In this document: in pieces, positions 10,240 through 21,087 of the stretch
Numbering within the stretch: position 1 is the stretch's first letter
Layout: every line of letters starts with the position of its first letter
NCBI GenBank assembly: GCA_949752795.1
Contig: OX457057.1
Coordinates: forward strand, 157,953,980 to 158,017,979
Length of the DNA: 64,000 nt
Direction of reading: 5' to 3'
From: Hyperoodon ampullatus
Taxonomy: Eukaryota; Chordata; Mammalia; Artiodactyla; Ziphiidae
Made by a program: the position numbers and the translations under genes
The notes under the pieces: model-generated
The model's input: the letters and a program-made list of their open reading frames with translations, nothing else
What the model was told of the DNA's origin: nothing
Databases searched by the model: none

Positions 10240-10261
10240 AAAAAAAAAAAAAATGACAATG

Positions 10262-11764
10262 AATTTAGTATCATGGTATCCCATCAGTTTGGAGACTACT
10301 TTTCTCTCCTGTGCTCACAAAACTCAATATAACATCCATTTATCTAAATTGGTACTTGCTGGCAACTTCAGTAGAGACCAAAGGCAAAAGAATTATGTTT
10401 CCCAGGACTAGGAGCCTGAAGTCATTCTCCAGGGCTAAGTTCACTCCAAAAAAGGTTAAAAAAAGAAATGTCAAATAAGAGAAAAGTGATTAAATAAATA
10501 AATAAATAAAATTAACTCAAAGACAGCCAGTCCCCTTTTCCTTTTAAAGTTTCAGAGATATACCTTTTTTAAAAAGAAAACCATTGCATTTACTTTAATG
10601 AAATTAATGAATTTACTTTTCAGAACCATACTCATAATATACTAGGAGCAGTGCCCTCCTCTGACTCCTAATGGCCACCTACACGGTCCTGTCACTCATG
10701 CTATGGAACCTTTGCCTGGAGAGTCACAACCTAGGGTCCCTGGATGAACTTAGGGAAGTTTGGGAGCCCCTAAACCATAAGCCAAATTTGGTGATGTGTT
10801 TTTTTTTTTGTTTTTTGTTTTTTTTGCTAGAGAGGGTCCATAGTTTTTAGCAGATTCTTAAAGGGGTTTGTGATCAACCCCTCCCACCAACTGCTAGAAA
10901 ATAGTCAAAACCACAGCTTTAGATTATCAAAGGTGAATTGAAAACTTTCCGATAATCACTCAGAATGTACGTACCTTGCCTTTCAGGTTTTTTTTTTTTG
11001 TCAGTTTTGCTTTGTAGTTTCCAAACATAAGCACATTTTTAAAAAACCTGCTGGGCAATTTGGTATTCTTTTCTAAAAAAGAAAGATAACTGCATGTGCT
11101 GCCTCCCTTTGCCAAGTGAAATTTTTTTTTCAAAAAAGAGCTACTTGAGAGAAACATTTTTCTTTCATTTCCAGAAAAGAAAGCTAGCCTGGTGAAGCTC
11201 TGAGGCTCAGTCCTTGACAGCAACCTTTTAGTGTTTATTCTAGCAGAACCATCACTACCAACCAGATTCTGCTGTCCAGCCACATGCTCCCATGAAGAAT
11301 CCCCACTGTGATGCTGGGTGAGAGTCGAGTCCTTTTGACAAAAATAAAGATTTACCAAAGACAAGCAACCCAGCAATGAAGAGAACTTATTTCCATTTTC
11401 CCTCGTGTGATTACAGTTGGATGTAATTCTATAACAGTACCAAATTAAACTTCTCTGGCTAACAAAGCAAACAAAGCAAAGCCACAGGTACAGGGAAGAA
11501 AGAGGAACAATGCTTGTAGGTAGTGGCTAAGCCCTGTCCTTTGTTTCAGGCCATGCTTCCAGGGCTGAGTGTGTGGGCCACGCTGAACAGGGCATGAGGG
11601 CCTGAACAGAACAAGGTGAAGGTGAGCGAACACTTGACCTTCAACTTCCCTAAGCCCACAAGCACTAGATTTTTAGAGTCAATCTCTCTGACAAGAATTC
11701 CTCGTTTCCTATCGAATTATGAACAACTTCCCTTGTTCCCTAATAAGACCAAAAGTTTTGTTGA
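10262..11764. other. Intronic sequence, mostly unassigned
   Basis: No exon was recognised. It contains an (AAAT)n run at about 10491-10511, a probable hAT-type relic (10715-10885) and T/A homopolymers near 10800 and 10990. The 138-codon minus-strand frame at 10960-11376 has no recognisable domain. Confidence 0.5.
10715..10885. repeat. Possible hAT-Charlie DNA transposon relic
   Basis: The phrases 'agggtccctggatgaac', 'gagagggtccatagtttttagcagattcttaaaggggtttgtga' resemble a common mammalian nonautonomous hAT element whose end reads 'ggtcacggacccctttgagaatctgatgaaagctatggaccctctc' in reverse. The termini are decayed and the family name is uncertain. Confidence 0.4.
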
Positions 11765-12672
11765 TGTTATATTCGTTTTCTATCACTGCTGCATCAAACT
11801 ACCACAAACAAATTATACAAAATTACTATTTTAGAGTTGTGTAGGTCAGAAGTCCAACACAAGTCTCATTGGGCTAAAATCAGCTGTTCCCCATCGCTTG
11901 CATTACTGCCTGAGCTCTCCCTCTTGTGGGATCAGTGACAGCATTAGATTCTCACAGGAGCGCGAACCCTACTGTGAACTGTGCACGCGAGGGATGTAGG
12001 TTGCGCACTCCTTATGAGAATCTAATGCCTGATGATCTGAGGTGGACCTTCAGGTGTCACTGTCTCCCATCACCTCCAGATGGGACCATCCAGTTGCAGG
12101 AAAACAAGCTCAGGGCTCCCACTGATTCTGCATTATGGTGAGTTGTATAATTATTTCATTATATGTTACAATGTAATCATAATAGAAATAAAGTGCACAA
12201 GAAATGTAATGCGTTTGAATCATCCTGAAGCCATCCCCTGCCCCATCCCCACCCCGGTCTGTGGAAAAATTGTCTTCCATGAAACTGGTCCCTGGTGCCA
12301 AAAAGGTTAGGGACCACTGCTATAGGAGATAATCCATTTAATTGCCTTTTCTAGCTTCTAGAGGCTGCCTGAATTCTTTGGCTCAGGGTCCCCTTCCTCT
12401 ATCTTCAAAGCCAGCAACATAGTATCTCTCTGATCTTGTTTCCATCCTCACATCTTTTTCTCTGACTCTCTCTTTTGCCTCCACCTTTCACTTTTAAGGA
12501 CCCTTGTGATTACACTGGTCCTAACCAAATAATCCAAGTTAACTTCCTTATTTAAAAGGTCAGCTGATTAGCAACCTTAATTCTGCTTGGCCATGTAACC
12601 CAATATATTCATAGGTTCCAGGGATTAAGACTGGACATCTTTGGAGTGGGGGGCATTATTCTGCCTGCCACA
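11765..12672 (+). mobile_element. MLT1-type ERVL-MaLR LTR, split by a hAT element
   Basis: Plus-strand text follows the MLT1 LTR consensus: 'tgttatattcgttttctatcactgctgcatcaaactaccacaaac', 'gtcagaagtccaacacaagtctcattgggctaaaatca', then after the insert 'agcttctagaggctgcctgaattctttggctcagggtcc', 'aaggacccttgtgattacactggtcc', 'aggtcagctgattagcaacctt', 'ccattctgcctgccaca'-like end. Only LTR sequence is present, with no coding region. It is an old endogenous-retrovirus-like relic, interrupted at about 11882-12319. Confidence 0.8.
11882..12319 (-). mobile_element. hAT-Charlie nonautonomous element nested in the MLT1 LTR
   Basis: The right end 'ccaaaaaggttagggaccactg' is the reverse complement of a CAGNGGTCCCCAACC-type hAT terminus. 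The internal text 'gcattagattctcacaggagcgcgaaccctactgtgaactgtgcacgcgagggatgtaggttgcgc' and 'ctgtggaaaaattgtcttccatgaaactggtccctggtgcc' is a common mammalian Charlie-derived element. The opposite terminus is missing, probably by deletion. It must be younger than the LTR it splits. Confidence 0.7.
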
Positions 12673-12953
12673 GTTGGGAGTGTAAATTATTATAAATGTT
12701 GTATCTTCTATAGCTTAATGAAATAAACCCTCTTTCTCCCCCTGATAAAGCATGAGCCAGCAAGAGCATGGGACCCTTCACAAAGAATGTGCCCTACAAA
12801 AGTTTTCAACGTTCTTTTCAATGTTAGAAGCATTTCGATACCCAAAGATTCTCATAACCCTTGTTATAATCCTCTTTTCTATCAGCAATACTTTCATCGT
12901 CCTAATAGCCACAGGAAATAAGATCTGAGTTCAATTTACCTTTAAGCAATCTG

Positions 12954-12960
<7 letters not shown>

Positions 12961-12987
<27 letters not shown>

Positions 12988-13177
12988 TGGTATGTGGGCC
13001 TCTCACTGTTGTGGCCTTTCCCGTTGCGGAGCACAGGCTCCGGACGCGCAGGCTCAGCGGCCATAGCTCACGGGCCCAGCCGCTCCGCGGCACGTGGGAT
13101 CCTCCCAGACCGGGGCACGAACCCGCGTCCCCTGCATCGGCAGGCGGACTCTCAACCTCTGCGCCACCAGGGAAGCC
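12961..13177 (-). mobile_element. CHR-type cetacean SINE, short form, minus strand
   Basis: A T run (12956-12986, the reversed A tail) is followed by 'gtatgtgggcctctcactgttgtgg..' and ends '..gcgccaccagggaagccc', the reverse of the CHR head. The direct repeat CTGTCTTTTT occurs at 12951 and again from 13178, fitting a target-site duplication extended into the T run. It is nearly identical to the copies at 45032 and 61224, hence young. In RGL1 transcripts it lies in sense orientation. Confidence 0.93.
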
Positions 13178-13192
13178 CTGTCTTTTTTTTTT

Positions 13193-14221
13193 AAACCTAT
13201 AATATAACATATATACAAACTGAGGGTTTTCTTGCCTATGTGGTCATCAACACTCAAACCTGAACAAAATCTATTGAAACTCATCTGCTATAACAAAAAT
13301 CTTAAGAAATGGCCTTCATTTTTTAATAAATTCTCACCCTCGTCAGGATATCCAGTATATCCATATTTAAAGCTAAAAAAGGAAACAAAGCAATGTTAGG
13401 ATTTCCCGAAAGCTTTCCCACTCTATGAATGGGATGAGCATCCTGAAATCAACTGACCAATAAATCTCAACCTTTTCATGCACGGTGGGACAAAAGATTC
13501 AATGGATGAATCAACCACTCTGTTTGTTTCCACTTGATTTTGTTGAGAGTTATGGAGGGAAGTTACTAAAATAAATGAAGAGAATGGCACGGTATTGAAA
13601 AACTTTCCTACATAAGTGATAGAAGTTAGACATAAATCACTCTAAGAAGAGACAAAAGTGTAGAAAAATTGTACTATGAGTTTAATAGTAACATTTAATA
13701 TAAGTGTTACTGTTATAAGAGACAAGCACCTGGAGGTGACTTATGGTCGTCACTAGTATAAGATGCTGTGAGGCCCTCTAAGTAGGTTAGATTCCAATAC
13801 CTGCTCCCTAAAGTGCTCTCTGCTCATAACCCCCTCTCTTAGGACCTGGAAGAACAAAGGGAAGATATTAGTAAACCTTGCTCCTACCAAAAGAGAAGGG
13901 AGTTAGGGAATCCAATGAGCACTGCATGCCAGCATGAATCTAGGAATATGTGGCAAGTGCCTAGTCTAATTAAGAACTAATTTTTTTTAAAGCTTAATTA
14001 TTTTTAAGTGAGGTTTCACAAAAAGTAATTTGGAACATTTTCGTGTGCAATTCAAAAATGCTTACCCAGCTTCTTATGCTAAGGAAGCATTTAAGAGCTG
14101 AATGGATTTGTGTTATGAGCTTTTAAAAGGAGGTTCACTACAACCACCTCACAGTTCCCGGGTTGGGTGGCGGGGAGGAGGGTGCGGGGTGGGGGGTTTC
14201 TTTAAAGTACACATTCAGTCG
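13193..14221. other. Unassigned intronic sequence
   Basis: No exon or repeat family was recognised. The right end holds a G-rich tract (14160-14196) with several G runs, just before L1-derived sequence begins. Confidence 0.5.
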
Positions 14222-14366
14222 AGAAACTGATAAGATAAGCCACAGACAGGGAGAAAATATTTGCAAAAGGCATAACTGATAAAGAACTGTTATCCAAAAT
14301 GTACAAAAACTCTTAAAACTCAACAATAAGAAAATGAACAACTTGATTAAAAAATGGGCAAAAGAG
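14222..14366 (+). repeat. Old L1 ORF2 C-terminal fragment
   Basis: The text 'gacagggagaaaatatttgcaaaaggcataactgataaagaactgttatccaaaatgtac' and 'gattaaaaaatgggcaaaag' corresponds to the C-terminal part of L1 ORF2, parallel to the intact element's 'ggagaaaatatttgcaaatgaagcaactgacaaaggattaatctccaaaatttat' (from about 9199). It is fused abruptly to a 5'UTR-like segment, so it is a rearranged or separate insertion. Confidence 0.7.
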
Positions 14367-17300
14367 GACTTCCAGTTTCCAGTCCAGCATGTAAGGACCT
14401 TAGAAGTCACCACTTCATCCTAACAACACGTAAAAAGCTGAACAAACTGAAAAATCAACAACTCTTCTTAGATCCATCAGAGAAGTGTGGTCACAAGGCA
14501 AACCCGTGCCCACTAAAACTGAAGAGACAGTCAGACAGATACAGAAAACCACAACATAGCAGAGCAGAAATCTCCATGGGAAACAAATGCTGAACTGTAA
14601 TTGATGAATTGCTGCAGACTTAGAGTGGACAAGTCTGAGGGATAAAAACTCCAGGGGGACCCAGTCGTAGACACAGCACCACACTCCTATGAGTTTTACC
14701 TCCAGGAACTTGACCAGGTTATCATAGTTAATATAGGAGAAAAACCTCCTCTTGCTTCCAGCAAGGGAAGGGGAAAAGGAACCATTTTGAAATACACTAG
14801 AGCACTCTGTTTTTCTTAACAACACCTGCCCTCAGGACAAAAAATTTTACCAGAGTCTAATCTGCTGGGCCTTTGTCAGAGCTTCACCTACCTTGGGTAA
14901 GGAAAATACCTAACTCTAGTCTTCTCTAGCCTTCCACATGGGGGAAAGAAAATACCCGTCTCCAGGCCCTTCTAGCCACCCTTTCCCTAAGGGAGGAAAT
15001 AAAAACAACAGAGAAGCACTGATGAAGTTCACAATCCAGGGGCACAGGCTAACCAGAAGACTAAAAGCTAATCACAGGACTACAGAATGCCTTCCTGTCC
15101 CGCACCCCCGTACATTACAACTACATTACTGAATGCCATTTCCTTCCACCTGGTACATCATATCCACCTTTTATTCAAAAATTACAAGGCATGCTAAAAG
15201 GCAAAAAAGCACATTTTGAAGAGACTAAAGAAACATCAGAACAAGAGTCAGATATAGCAGGAATGGTAGAATTATCAGACCAGAAATTTATAAAAACCAT
15301 GATTAACACACTAAGAAAGTTAATCAGAAAAGTAGACAACATATAAGAGCAGATGGATAATATAAGCAAAGAGATGAACATTCTAAGGAAGAATCAAAAA
15401 GAAATGTTAGAGATCAAAAACACTGTAAAAGAAATGAAGAATGCCTTTTAGGGGCTCATTAATAGGCTGGGCATGGCTGAAGAAAGAATCGCTGAGCTTG
15501 AGGATAAGAAAACAGTTCTAAAACTGGAAAGCAAGCAAACAAACAAATAAACCAAAAAAAAAAAAAAAAAAGAAAAGAAAAAACCAGAACAGAATACCAA
15601 GTACCATGGGACAACTACAAAAGGCATAACATATGTGTAATGGGACTACTAGAAGGAGAAGAAAGAGAATGGAATAGAAGCAATATTTGAAGGAATAATG
15701 ACTGAGAATTTCCCCCAAATTAACATCAGCCACAAAACACAGATCCAGGAAGCTCAAAGAACACCAAGCAGATAAATGCCAAAAACACTACATATTCAAA
15801 CTTCAGAAAATCAAAGATAAATAAAAAATCTTGAAAGAAGGCAGAGCAAAAAACAAACCTTAACTTTAACTAAAAAGGAGCAAAGATAAGAATTATATAT
15901 GCTATCTCCTCAGAAAGCAAGAAAAGAAATATTTAAAGTGTTGAGAGGAAAAAAATACCAACCTAGAATTCTTTACTCTGCAAAATTACTCTTTAAAAGT
16001 GAAAGAGAAATAAAGACTTTCTCAATCAAAAACTGAGGGAATTTGTTGCCAGTAGGCCTGCCTTGCAAGAAATATTAAAAGAAATTCTTCAAGGAGTAGG
16101 AAAGTGATATAGGTCAGAAATTCATATCTACATAAAACTCACACAAGAAGAAATAGACAATCAGAATAGACCTGTATTATTAAAGAAATTTAATCAATAA
16201 TCAAAAACCTTCCAAAACAGAAAGCACCATATCCAGATGGGGTTCACTGATGAATTCTTCCAAATATTTAATAAAGAAACTTTACCAATTCTCTACAATC
16301 ATTTCCAGAAGACAGGATCAGAGGGACTGCTACATAACTCATTCTATGAGGCCAGCTTTACCCTAATACCAAAACCAGGCAAAGACATTATAAGAAAAGA
16401 AAACTATGGACCAAGATCTCTCGTGAACACAGATGCAACAATCCTTAAAATATTAGCAAACTGAATCAAACAAGGCACAACCAAGAGGGATTTATTCCAA
16501 GTATGCAAAGCTGGTTCAACATTTGAAAATCAGTTAATGTAATCCACCATATCAACAGGCTAAAGAAGAAAAATTACATGATCAGATCAATAGATGAGAA
16601 ACAGCATATGACAAAATCCAACATCCATTCATGATAAAACTCTCAGCAGACTAGGAATAGTAAGAAATTTCCTCGACTTGATAAATAACATCTACATAAA
16701 TATAGCTAACATCATACTTAACACTGAGAAATGCAAAGCTTTCCCACTAAGCAAGGATGTCCCCTCTCACACTGCTTTTAAACATTGCACAGGAAATCTC
16801 TGCTGATGCAAAGAGAAAAGAAAAGGAAATAAAAGGTATATATCAATAGATTGGGAAGGAAGAGATAACAGATGACATGATTGTCTATATAGAAAATCCA
16901 AAAGAATCAACCAAAAGCTTTTGGAACTAGTATGCAAGATTGCAGAATACAAGGTTAACATGCAAAAGTCAATCACTTTCTTATATACCAGCGATAAACA
17001 AGTGGAATTTGAAATTAAAAACATATTACCCTTCATTTGCAGCAACACGATCGACCTAGAGATTATCATACTGAGTGAAGTTAAGTCAGACAGAGAAAGA
17101 CAAATATCATATGATATCACTTGTATGTGGAATCTAAAAAAACAAAAAGGCTACAAATGAACTTATTTACAAAACAGAAATAGAGTTACAGATGTAGAAA
17201 ATAAACTTATGGTTGGGGGGGCTGGGGGGTAAGCAGCAGGGGAGGGATAAATTGGAAGACTGGGATTGACACATACACACTACTATATATATAAAATAGA

Positions 17301-18645
17301 TAACTAATTAGGACCTACTGTATAGCATAGGGAAATCTACTCAATACTCTGTAATGGCCTATATGGGAAAATAATCTAAAAAAGAGTGGATATATGTATC
17401 TGTATAACTGACTCACTTTGCTGTACACCTGAAACTAACACAACACTGTAAGTCAACTATACCCCAATAAAATTAAAAATATATATTACCCTTTATATCA
17501 GCACCCTCCCCACCCAAATTAAAATATTTAGGTTTAAATCTAGAATATATATATATATATATGTATATATATACACAAGATCTATATAAGGAAAACTACA
17601 AAACTCTGATGAAAGATATCAAAGAAGAACTAAATAAAGGGAGAGAGAGACTCCATGTTCATGGATAGGAAGACTCAATATTGTCAAGTCAGTTCTTCCC
17701 AACTTGATCTGTAGATTCAATGCAATCACAATCAAAATCCCAGCAAGTTATTCTGTGGATTTTGACAAACTGATTCTAAAGTATATAAGGAGAGACAAAT
17801 GAACCAGAATAGCCAAAAATCCAAAACACTGACAATACCGAATGATCACAAGGATGTGGAGCAACAGGAATGCTCATTCACTGCTGGTGGGAAAACAAAA
17901 TGGTACAGCCACTTTGGAAGAGAGTTTAACAATTTCCTACAAAACTAAACATACTTTTCCCATATGATCCAAAATTCTTGCTCCTTGGTATTTACCCAAA
18001 AGAGCTGAAAATTTATGTCTACACAAAAACCTGCACATGGATGTTTACAGCACCTTTATTCATAACTGCCAAAACTTGGACACAGCCAAGATGTTCTTCA
18101 GTAAGTGAGTGGGTAAATAAACTATGGTCCATTCAGACAATGGAATGTTATTCAGCACTAAAAAGAAATGAGCTATCAAGCTTTGAAAAAACATGAAGGA
18201 CCCTTAATTGCATGTTACTAAGTGAAAGAAGCCATTCTGAAAAGGCTACATACTGTATGATTCCAACAATAAAACATTCTGGAAAAGGCAAAACTATAGA
18301 GACAGTCAAAATATCAGTGATTGACAGGGACTAGGGTAGGGTAGGGAGGGATGCAGAGGCAGAGCACAGAGGATTTTTAGTGAAGCAAAACTATTCTGTA
18401 TAATACTAGTCATTATACATTTGTCCAAACCCATAGAATGTACAACACCAAGGGTGAATCCTAATGTAAACTATGGACTTTGGGTGATAATAATGTGTCA
18501 ATGATTATAATAAGTGTATTATTCTGGTGGGGGAATGTTGATAGTGGCGGCATGATTGGGTACAGGAGTTACATGGGAAGTCTCTGTACTTTCCACTTAA
18601 TTTTGTTGTGAACCTAAAACTTCTCTAAAAAATAGTCTATTTTTT
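14367..18645 (+). pseudogene. Ancient deleted L1 with 5'UTR, ORF1 and ORF2 relics
   Basis: The segments are in L1 order. 14367-15180 is 5'UTR-like ('ggacttccagtttccagtcc', 'ccttccacatgggggaaag'). 15180-16105 is an ORF1 relic ending 'ccttgcaagaaatattaaaagaaattcttc'. 16140-17022 and 17497-18240 are ORF2 relics (for example 'ggggttcactgatgaattcttccaa', 'taccaaaaccaggcaaagacatt', 'ggtgggaaaacaaaatggtacagcc'). The 3'UTR runs to about 18645. The endonuclease half of ORF2 is deleted near 16130 and another piece is lost near 17820. Stops and frameshifts are frequent. It is inactive and much older than the element at 2985. Confidence 0.85.
17037..17482 (+). mobile_element. L1 3' end inserted into the ancient L1
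   Basis: A 5'-truncated L1 begins in late ORF2 ('atcatactgagtgaagttaagtcagacagagaaagacaaa'), continues through the artiodactyl-type 3'UTR ('gacctactgtatagcatagggaaatc', 'gctgtacacctgaaactaacacaacactg') and ends 'ccccaataaaattaaaaat'. A 14-bp duplication, ATATTACCCTT(C/T)AT, flanks it at 17023-17036 and 17483-17496 with one mismatch. A G-rich tract lies at 17214-17246. Confidence 0.85.
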
Positions 18646-19288
18646 AATTGAAGTATGGTTGATTTACAATGTTATGCCAATCTCTGCTGTACAGCAAAGT
18701 GATTCAGTTTTACACATACATACATTCTTTTTTTAATATTCTTTTCCATTATGGTTTATCCCAGGAGATTGGATATATTTCCCTGGGCTATACAGTAGGA
18801 CCTTGTCATTTATCCATTCTAAATGTAATAGTTTGCATCTACCAACTCCAAATTTCCAGTCCATCCCTCTCCCTCCCCACCCCCAGAAACCACAAGTCTG
18901 ATCTCTATATCTGTGAGTGTGTTTCTGTTTTGTAGACAGGTTCATTTGTGCCATATTTTAGATTCCACATATAAGTGATATCATACGGCATTTGTCTTTC
19001 TCTTTCTGACTTACTTCACTTAGTATGATAATCTCTAGCTGCATCCATGTTGCTGCAAATGGAATTATTTTGTTCCTTTTTATGGCTGAGTAGTATTCCA
19101 TTGTATATATGTACCATATTTTTTTCTTTTATCCATTCATCTGTTGGACATTTAGGTTGTTCTCATGTTTTAGCTATTGTGAATAGTGCTGCTATGAACA
19201 TAGGGGTGCATGTATCTTTATGAATTAAGTTTTGTCAGGGTATATGCCCAGGAGTGGGATTGCCTGATCCTATGGTAATTCTGAAAAC
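18646..19288 (-). mobile_element. 5'-truncated L1 3' end, minus strand
   Basis: This is reverse-complement L1: 'ttaattgaagtatggttgatttacaatg', 'gctgtacagcaaagtgattcag', 'gattccacatataagtgatatcatacggcatttg', 'tatggctgagtagtattccattgtatatatg', ending 'tatgcccaggagtgggattgcctgatcc'. An imperfect duplication, AGT(C/T)TATTTTT, lies at 18634 and 19289. It inserted at the A tail of the ancient L1. Confidence 0.85.
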
Positions 19289-19329
19289 AGTTTATTTTTT
19301 TAAAAACATACATTGAGCCCTAACTGCCT

Positions 19330-19470
19330 TGACAGTAATGGTATGAGTCTATAGATTTATTTGTCTCTCCCACTAAATGTAGGCAGAAGCTGGGTAATGT
19401 TCACTGTTGTATCTTCCAGTGCACCTGCTCATAATAGGCATGAATAATACTGATTACTTATTTGTTAGAC
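19330..19470 (+). repeat. L2 LINE 3' end relic
   Basis: The text 'atttatttgtctctcccactaaatgtaggcagaagctgggtaatgttcactgttgtatcttccagtgcacc' and 'ataataggcatgaataatactg' follows the L2 3' terminus with high divergence. Confidence 0.65.
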
Positions 19471-19474
19471 AAAT

Positions 19475-19905
19475 AGTTCCTAAGCATCTACTGCCAGATA
19501 CCGTTCCTCTCTAAGGGTATGGCAGTGAAATAAACAGACATGGTCTCTGCATAGGGGCAGCTATCAGGACATAAGCAAGATAAACAAGAAAGGTACTTTC
19601 AGGGATTTCCCTAGTGGTCCAGTGGTTAAGAATCTGTCTTGCAATACAGAGGACGCTAGTTCGAGCCCTAATCAGGGAGCTAAGATCCCACATGCTGTGG
19701 GGCAACTAAGCCCACATGCCACAACTAGAGGGAAGCCAGTGCACTGCAACTAGAGAGAAGCCCACATGCTGCTACGAAGATCCCTTGTGCCGCAAGTAAG
19801 ACCTGACACAGCCAATAAATAAATAAATATATTTTTAAATTTTCTATTAAAAAAATAAGAAAGGTACTTTCAAACAGTGATAAGTGCCACGAAGAAAGGA
19901 AAACA
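19475..19905 (-). repeat. L2 LINE relic, split by a CHR SINE
   Basis: 'cagataccgttcctctctaagggtatggcagtgaaataaacagacatggtctctgca' and, after the SINE, 'cagtgataagtgccacgaagaaagg' correspond to reverse-complement L2. It lies head-to-head with the L2 fragment at 19330. Confidence 0.6.
19601..19856 (+). mobile_element. CHR-type SINE, older form, with perfect 15-bp duplication
   Basis: It begins 'agggatttccctagtggtccagtggttaag' and has the B-box variant 'agttcgagccc', the 'cacatgctgtggggcaactaagcccacatgcc' body and an (AAAT)n-rich tail. The direct repeat AAGAAAGGTACTTTC occurs at 19586-19600 and 19857-19871 without mismatch. The body is more diverged than the short-form copies. Confidence 0.92.
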
Positions 19906-19921
19906 AGGCAATGGTAATCTC

Positions 19922-20155
19922 TTAAGCACTTAATATTTGCCAGCCACTATACTAAGAATTTTATATTATCAAGCTTAACCCTCATAATAGTCCTATAATT
20001 TAGGGTTATTTTTCACTCATTTTATAGATAAGGAAATGAAGCTAGTAAGATAAAGCAACCTGCCCAATGCCGCAGAGCAAGTAAGAAGTGCAAAACCGGA
20101 ATCAAATTCATTTTCTGACTCCCAAGCCCATGCTCTTAACTATCACTATATATAC
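19922..20155 (-). repeat. MIR SINE relic
   Basis: Reverse-complement MIR: 'taagcacttaatatttgccagccactatactaag', 'cattttatagataaggaaatgaagc', 'gcagagcaagtaagaagtgcaaaaccggaatcaaattc', 'cccaagcccatgctcttaac'. Confidence 0.85.
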
Positions 20156-20689
20156 CTCAGGCATAAATCTCATGACTAAAAGAAAGACAGGAAAACTGCT
20201 TTTCCCATAAAATATCTTCAGACTCTGAAAGGAAGGGGAAGCATATTCGGCACTTATGACAAAGTCTATGGAAATAAACAAAATGTTTTCAAGTTTTATA
20301 TTTGATCGCTTTCCCTATGCTGTGGAGGAACTGGCTTCACTGGCAAGGGCAGCTCCATTCTTGCTGGTTATTGGTGGTGCATCAGCTTTTACACATGATG
20401 GTGTTACTACTCCAGGTGTCATAAAATATGGATTTAAGATTACTATCCCCACAGTGGTAATATATCTGCATAAATCCTCCCAAGCTTCTTCACTTGCTAT
20501 CTCCCTACCCTCCAAGAAGAGTTCTCTTTGGGAAGTAGTACATTCAGGTCAGGGGATTTGGTCTGAGTACCTCAAACAAACAGAAACACTCCAGACCCAT
20601 GGACCCAGCAGGGACCTTGATGGCCCATGACCTATCTAACCATCTAATATCACTGGCCAACATCCAGTTTTGTTTTGATAATATTCTCC
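20156..20689. other. Unassigned intronic sequence
   Basis: A 124-codon plus-strand frame (20256-20630) and an opposing 66-codon frame are present, with no recognisable domain, splice pattern or repeat match. Nothing else was seen. Confidence 0.45.
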
Positions 20690-20937
20690 TCCCCCACGCA
20701 ATCCTCTCTTATTGTCTCTGTCATAGAACCTAGCTCTTCCCTCCCAAGGACTGTATCGATTTTAATTACAAACATTTGTTTGTATGCTTATTTAATGTTA
20801 CTCTCAGCCATTAAGCATGAAGAGGGCAAGAGTCATGACCAGTCTGTTTACCATTATATGCACTGCACCTTGCACAATACATGGTAGATATTAAACACCT
20901 GGTAAATATCATTTCAATGGATGGATGAATAGGAGCA
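20690..20937 (+). repeat. L2 LINE 3' end relic
   Basis: 'ttgtttgtatgcttatttaatgtt', 'gccattaagcatgaagagggcaagagtcatgaccagtctgtttacc' and 'cttgcacaatacatggtagatattaaacacctggtaaat' follow the L2 3' end order. Confidence 0.65.
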
Positions 20938-21087
20938 CTGATGTTCAAATGACCTGCTCACAACCATGTGAAGGGAGTATTCCTCAGGAAATCCAGTTTC
21001 CAAGGAAAATCAACTGAGGTAACAGAGAAAAGGATAGCTGAGTGGGATACCCAAATCATCCCTTTCTTTAAAAATAACACTAACATG

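Larger units (their letters stand above)
2985..10251 (+). mobile_element. L1: Full-length LINE-1 with both ORFs intact
   Basis: This is a non-LTR retrotransposon of about 7.27 kb: 5'UTR 2985-5141, ORF1 5142-6035, ORF2 6094-9912, 3'UTR to about 10239, then the A tail. The 5' end 'gggggccggaggaagatggcgg' resembles a genuine L1 start, so the copy is not 5'-truncated. A direct repeat AATGACAATG lies at 2975-2984 and 10252-10261. Both ORFs are open to full length and the catalytic motifs are present. It sits in the presumed RGL1 intron, on the opposite strand to the gene. Such intactness implies a recent insertion; whether it can still move is an inference. Confidence 0.97.

Noticed and set aside
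12902..13210. 102-codon and shorter frames across CHR SINEs (also near 45000-45300, 60330-60670, 61114-61512)
   Set aside because: The same peptide-like strings recur in every SINE copy because the SINE itself is repeated; they are not proteins.
16237..16464. 75-codon frame with RT-like residues
   Set aside because: It is a surviving piece of a broken ancient L1 ORF2, not a separate gene.
20256..20630. 124-codon plus-strand frame
   Set aside because: No domain, no splice context, not near any recognised gene, and an opposing frame overlaps it; treated as chance.
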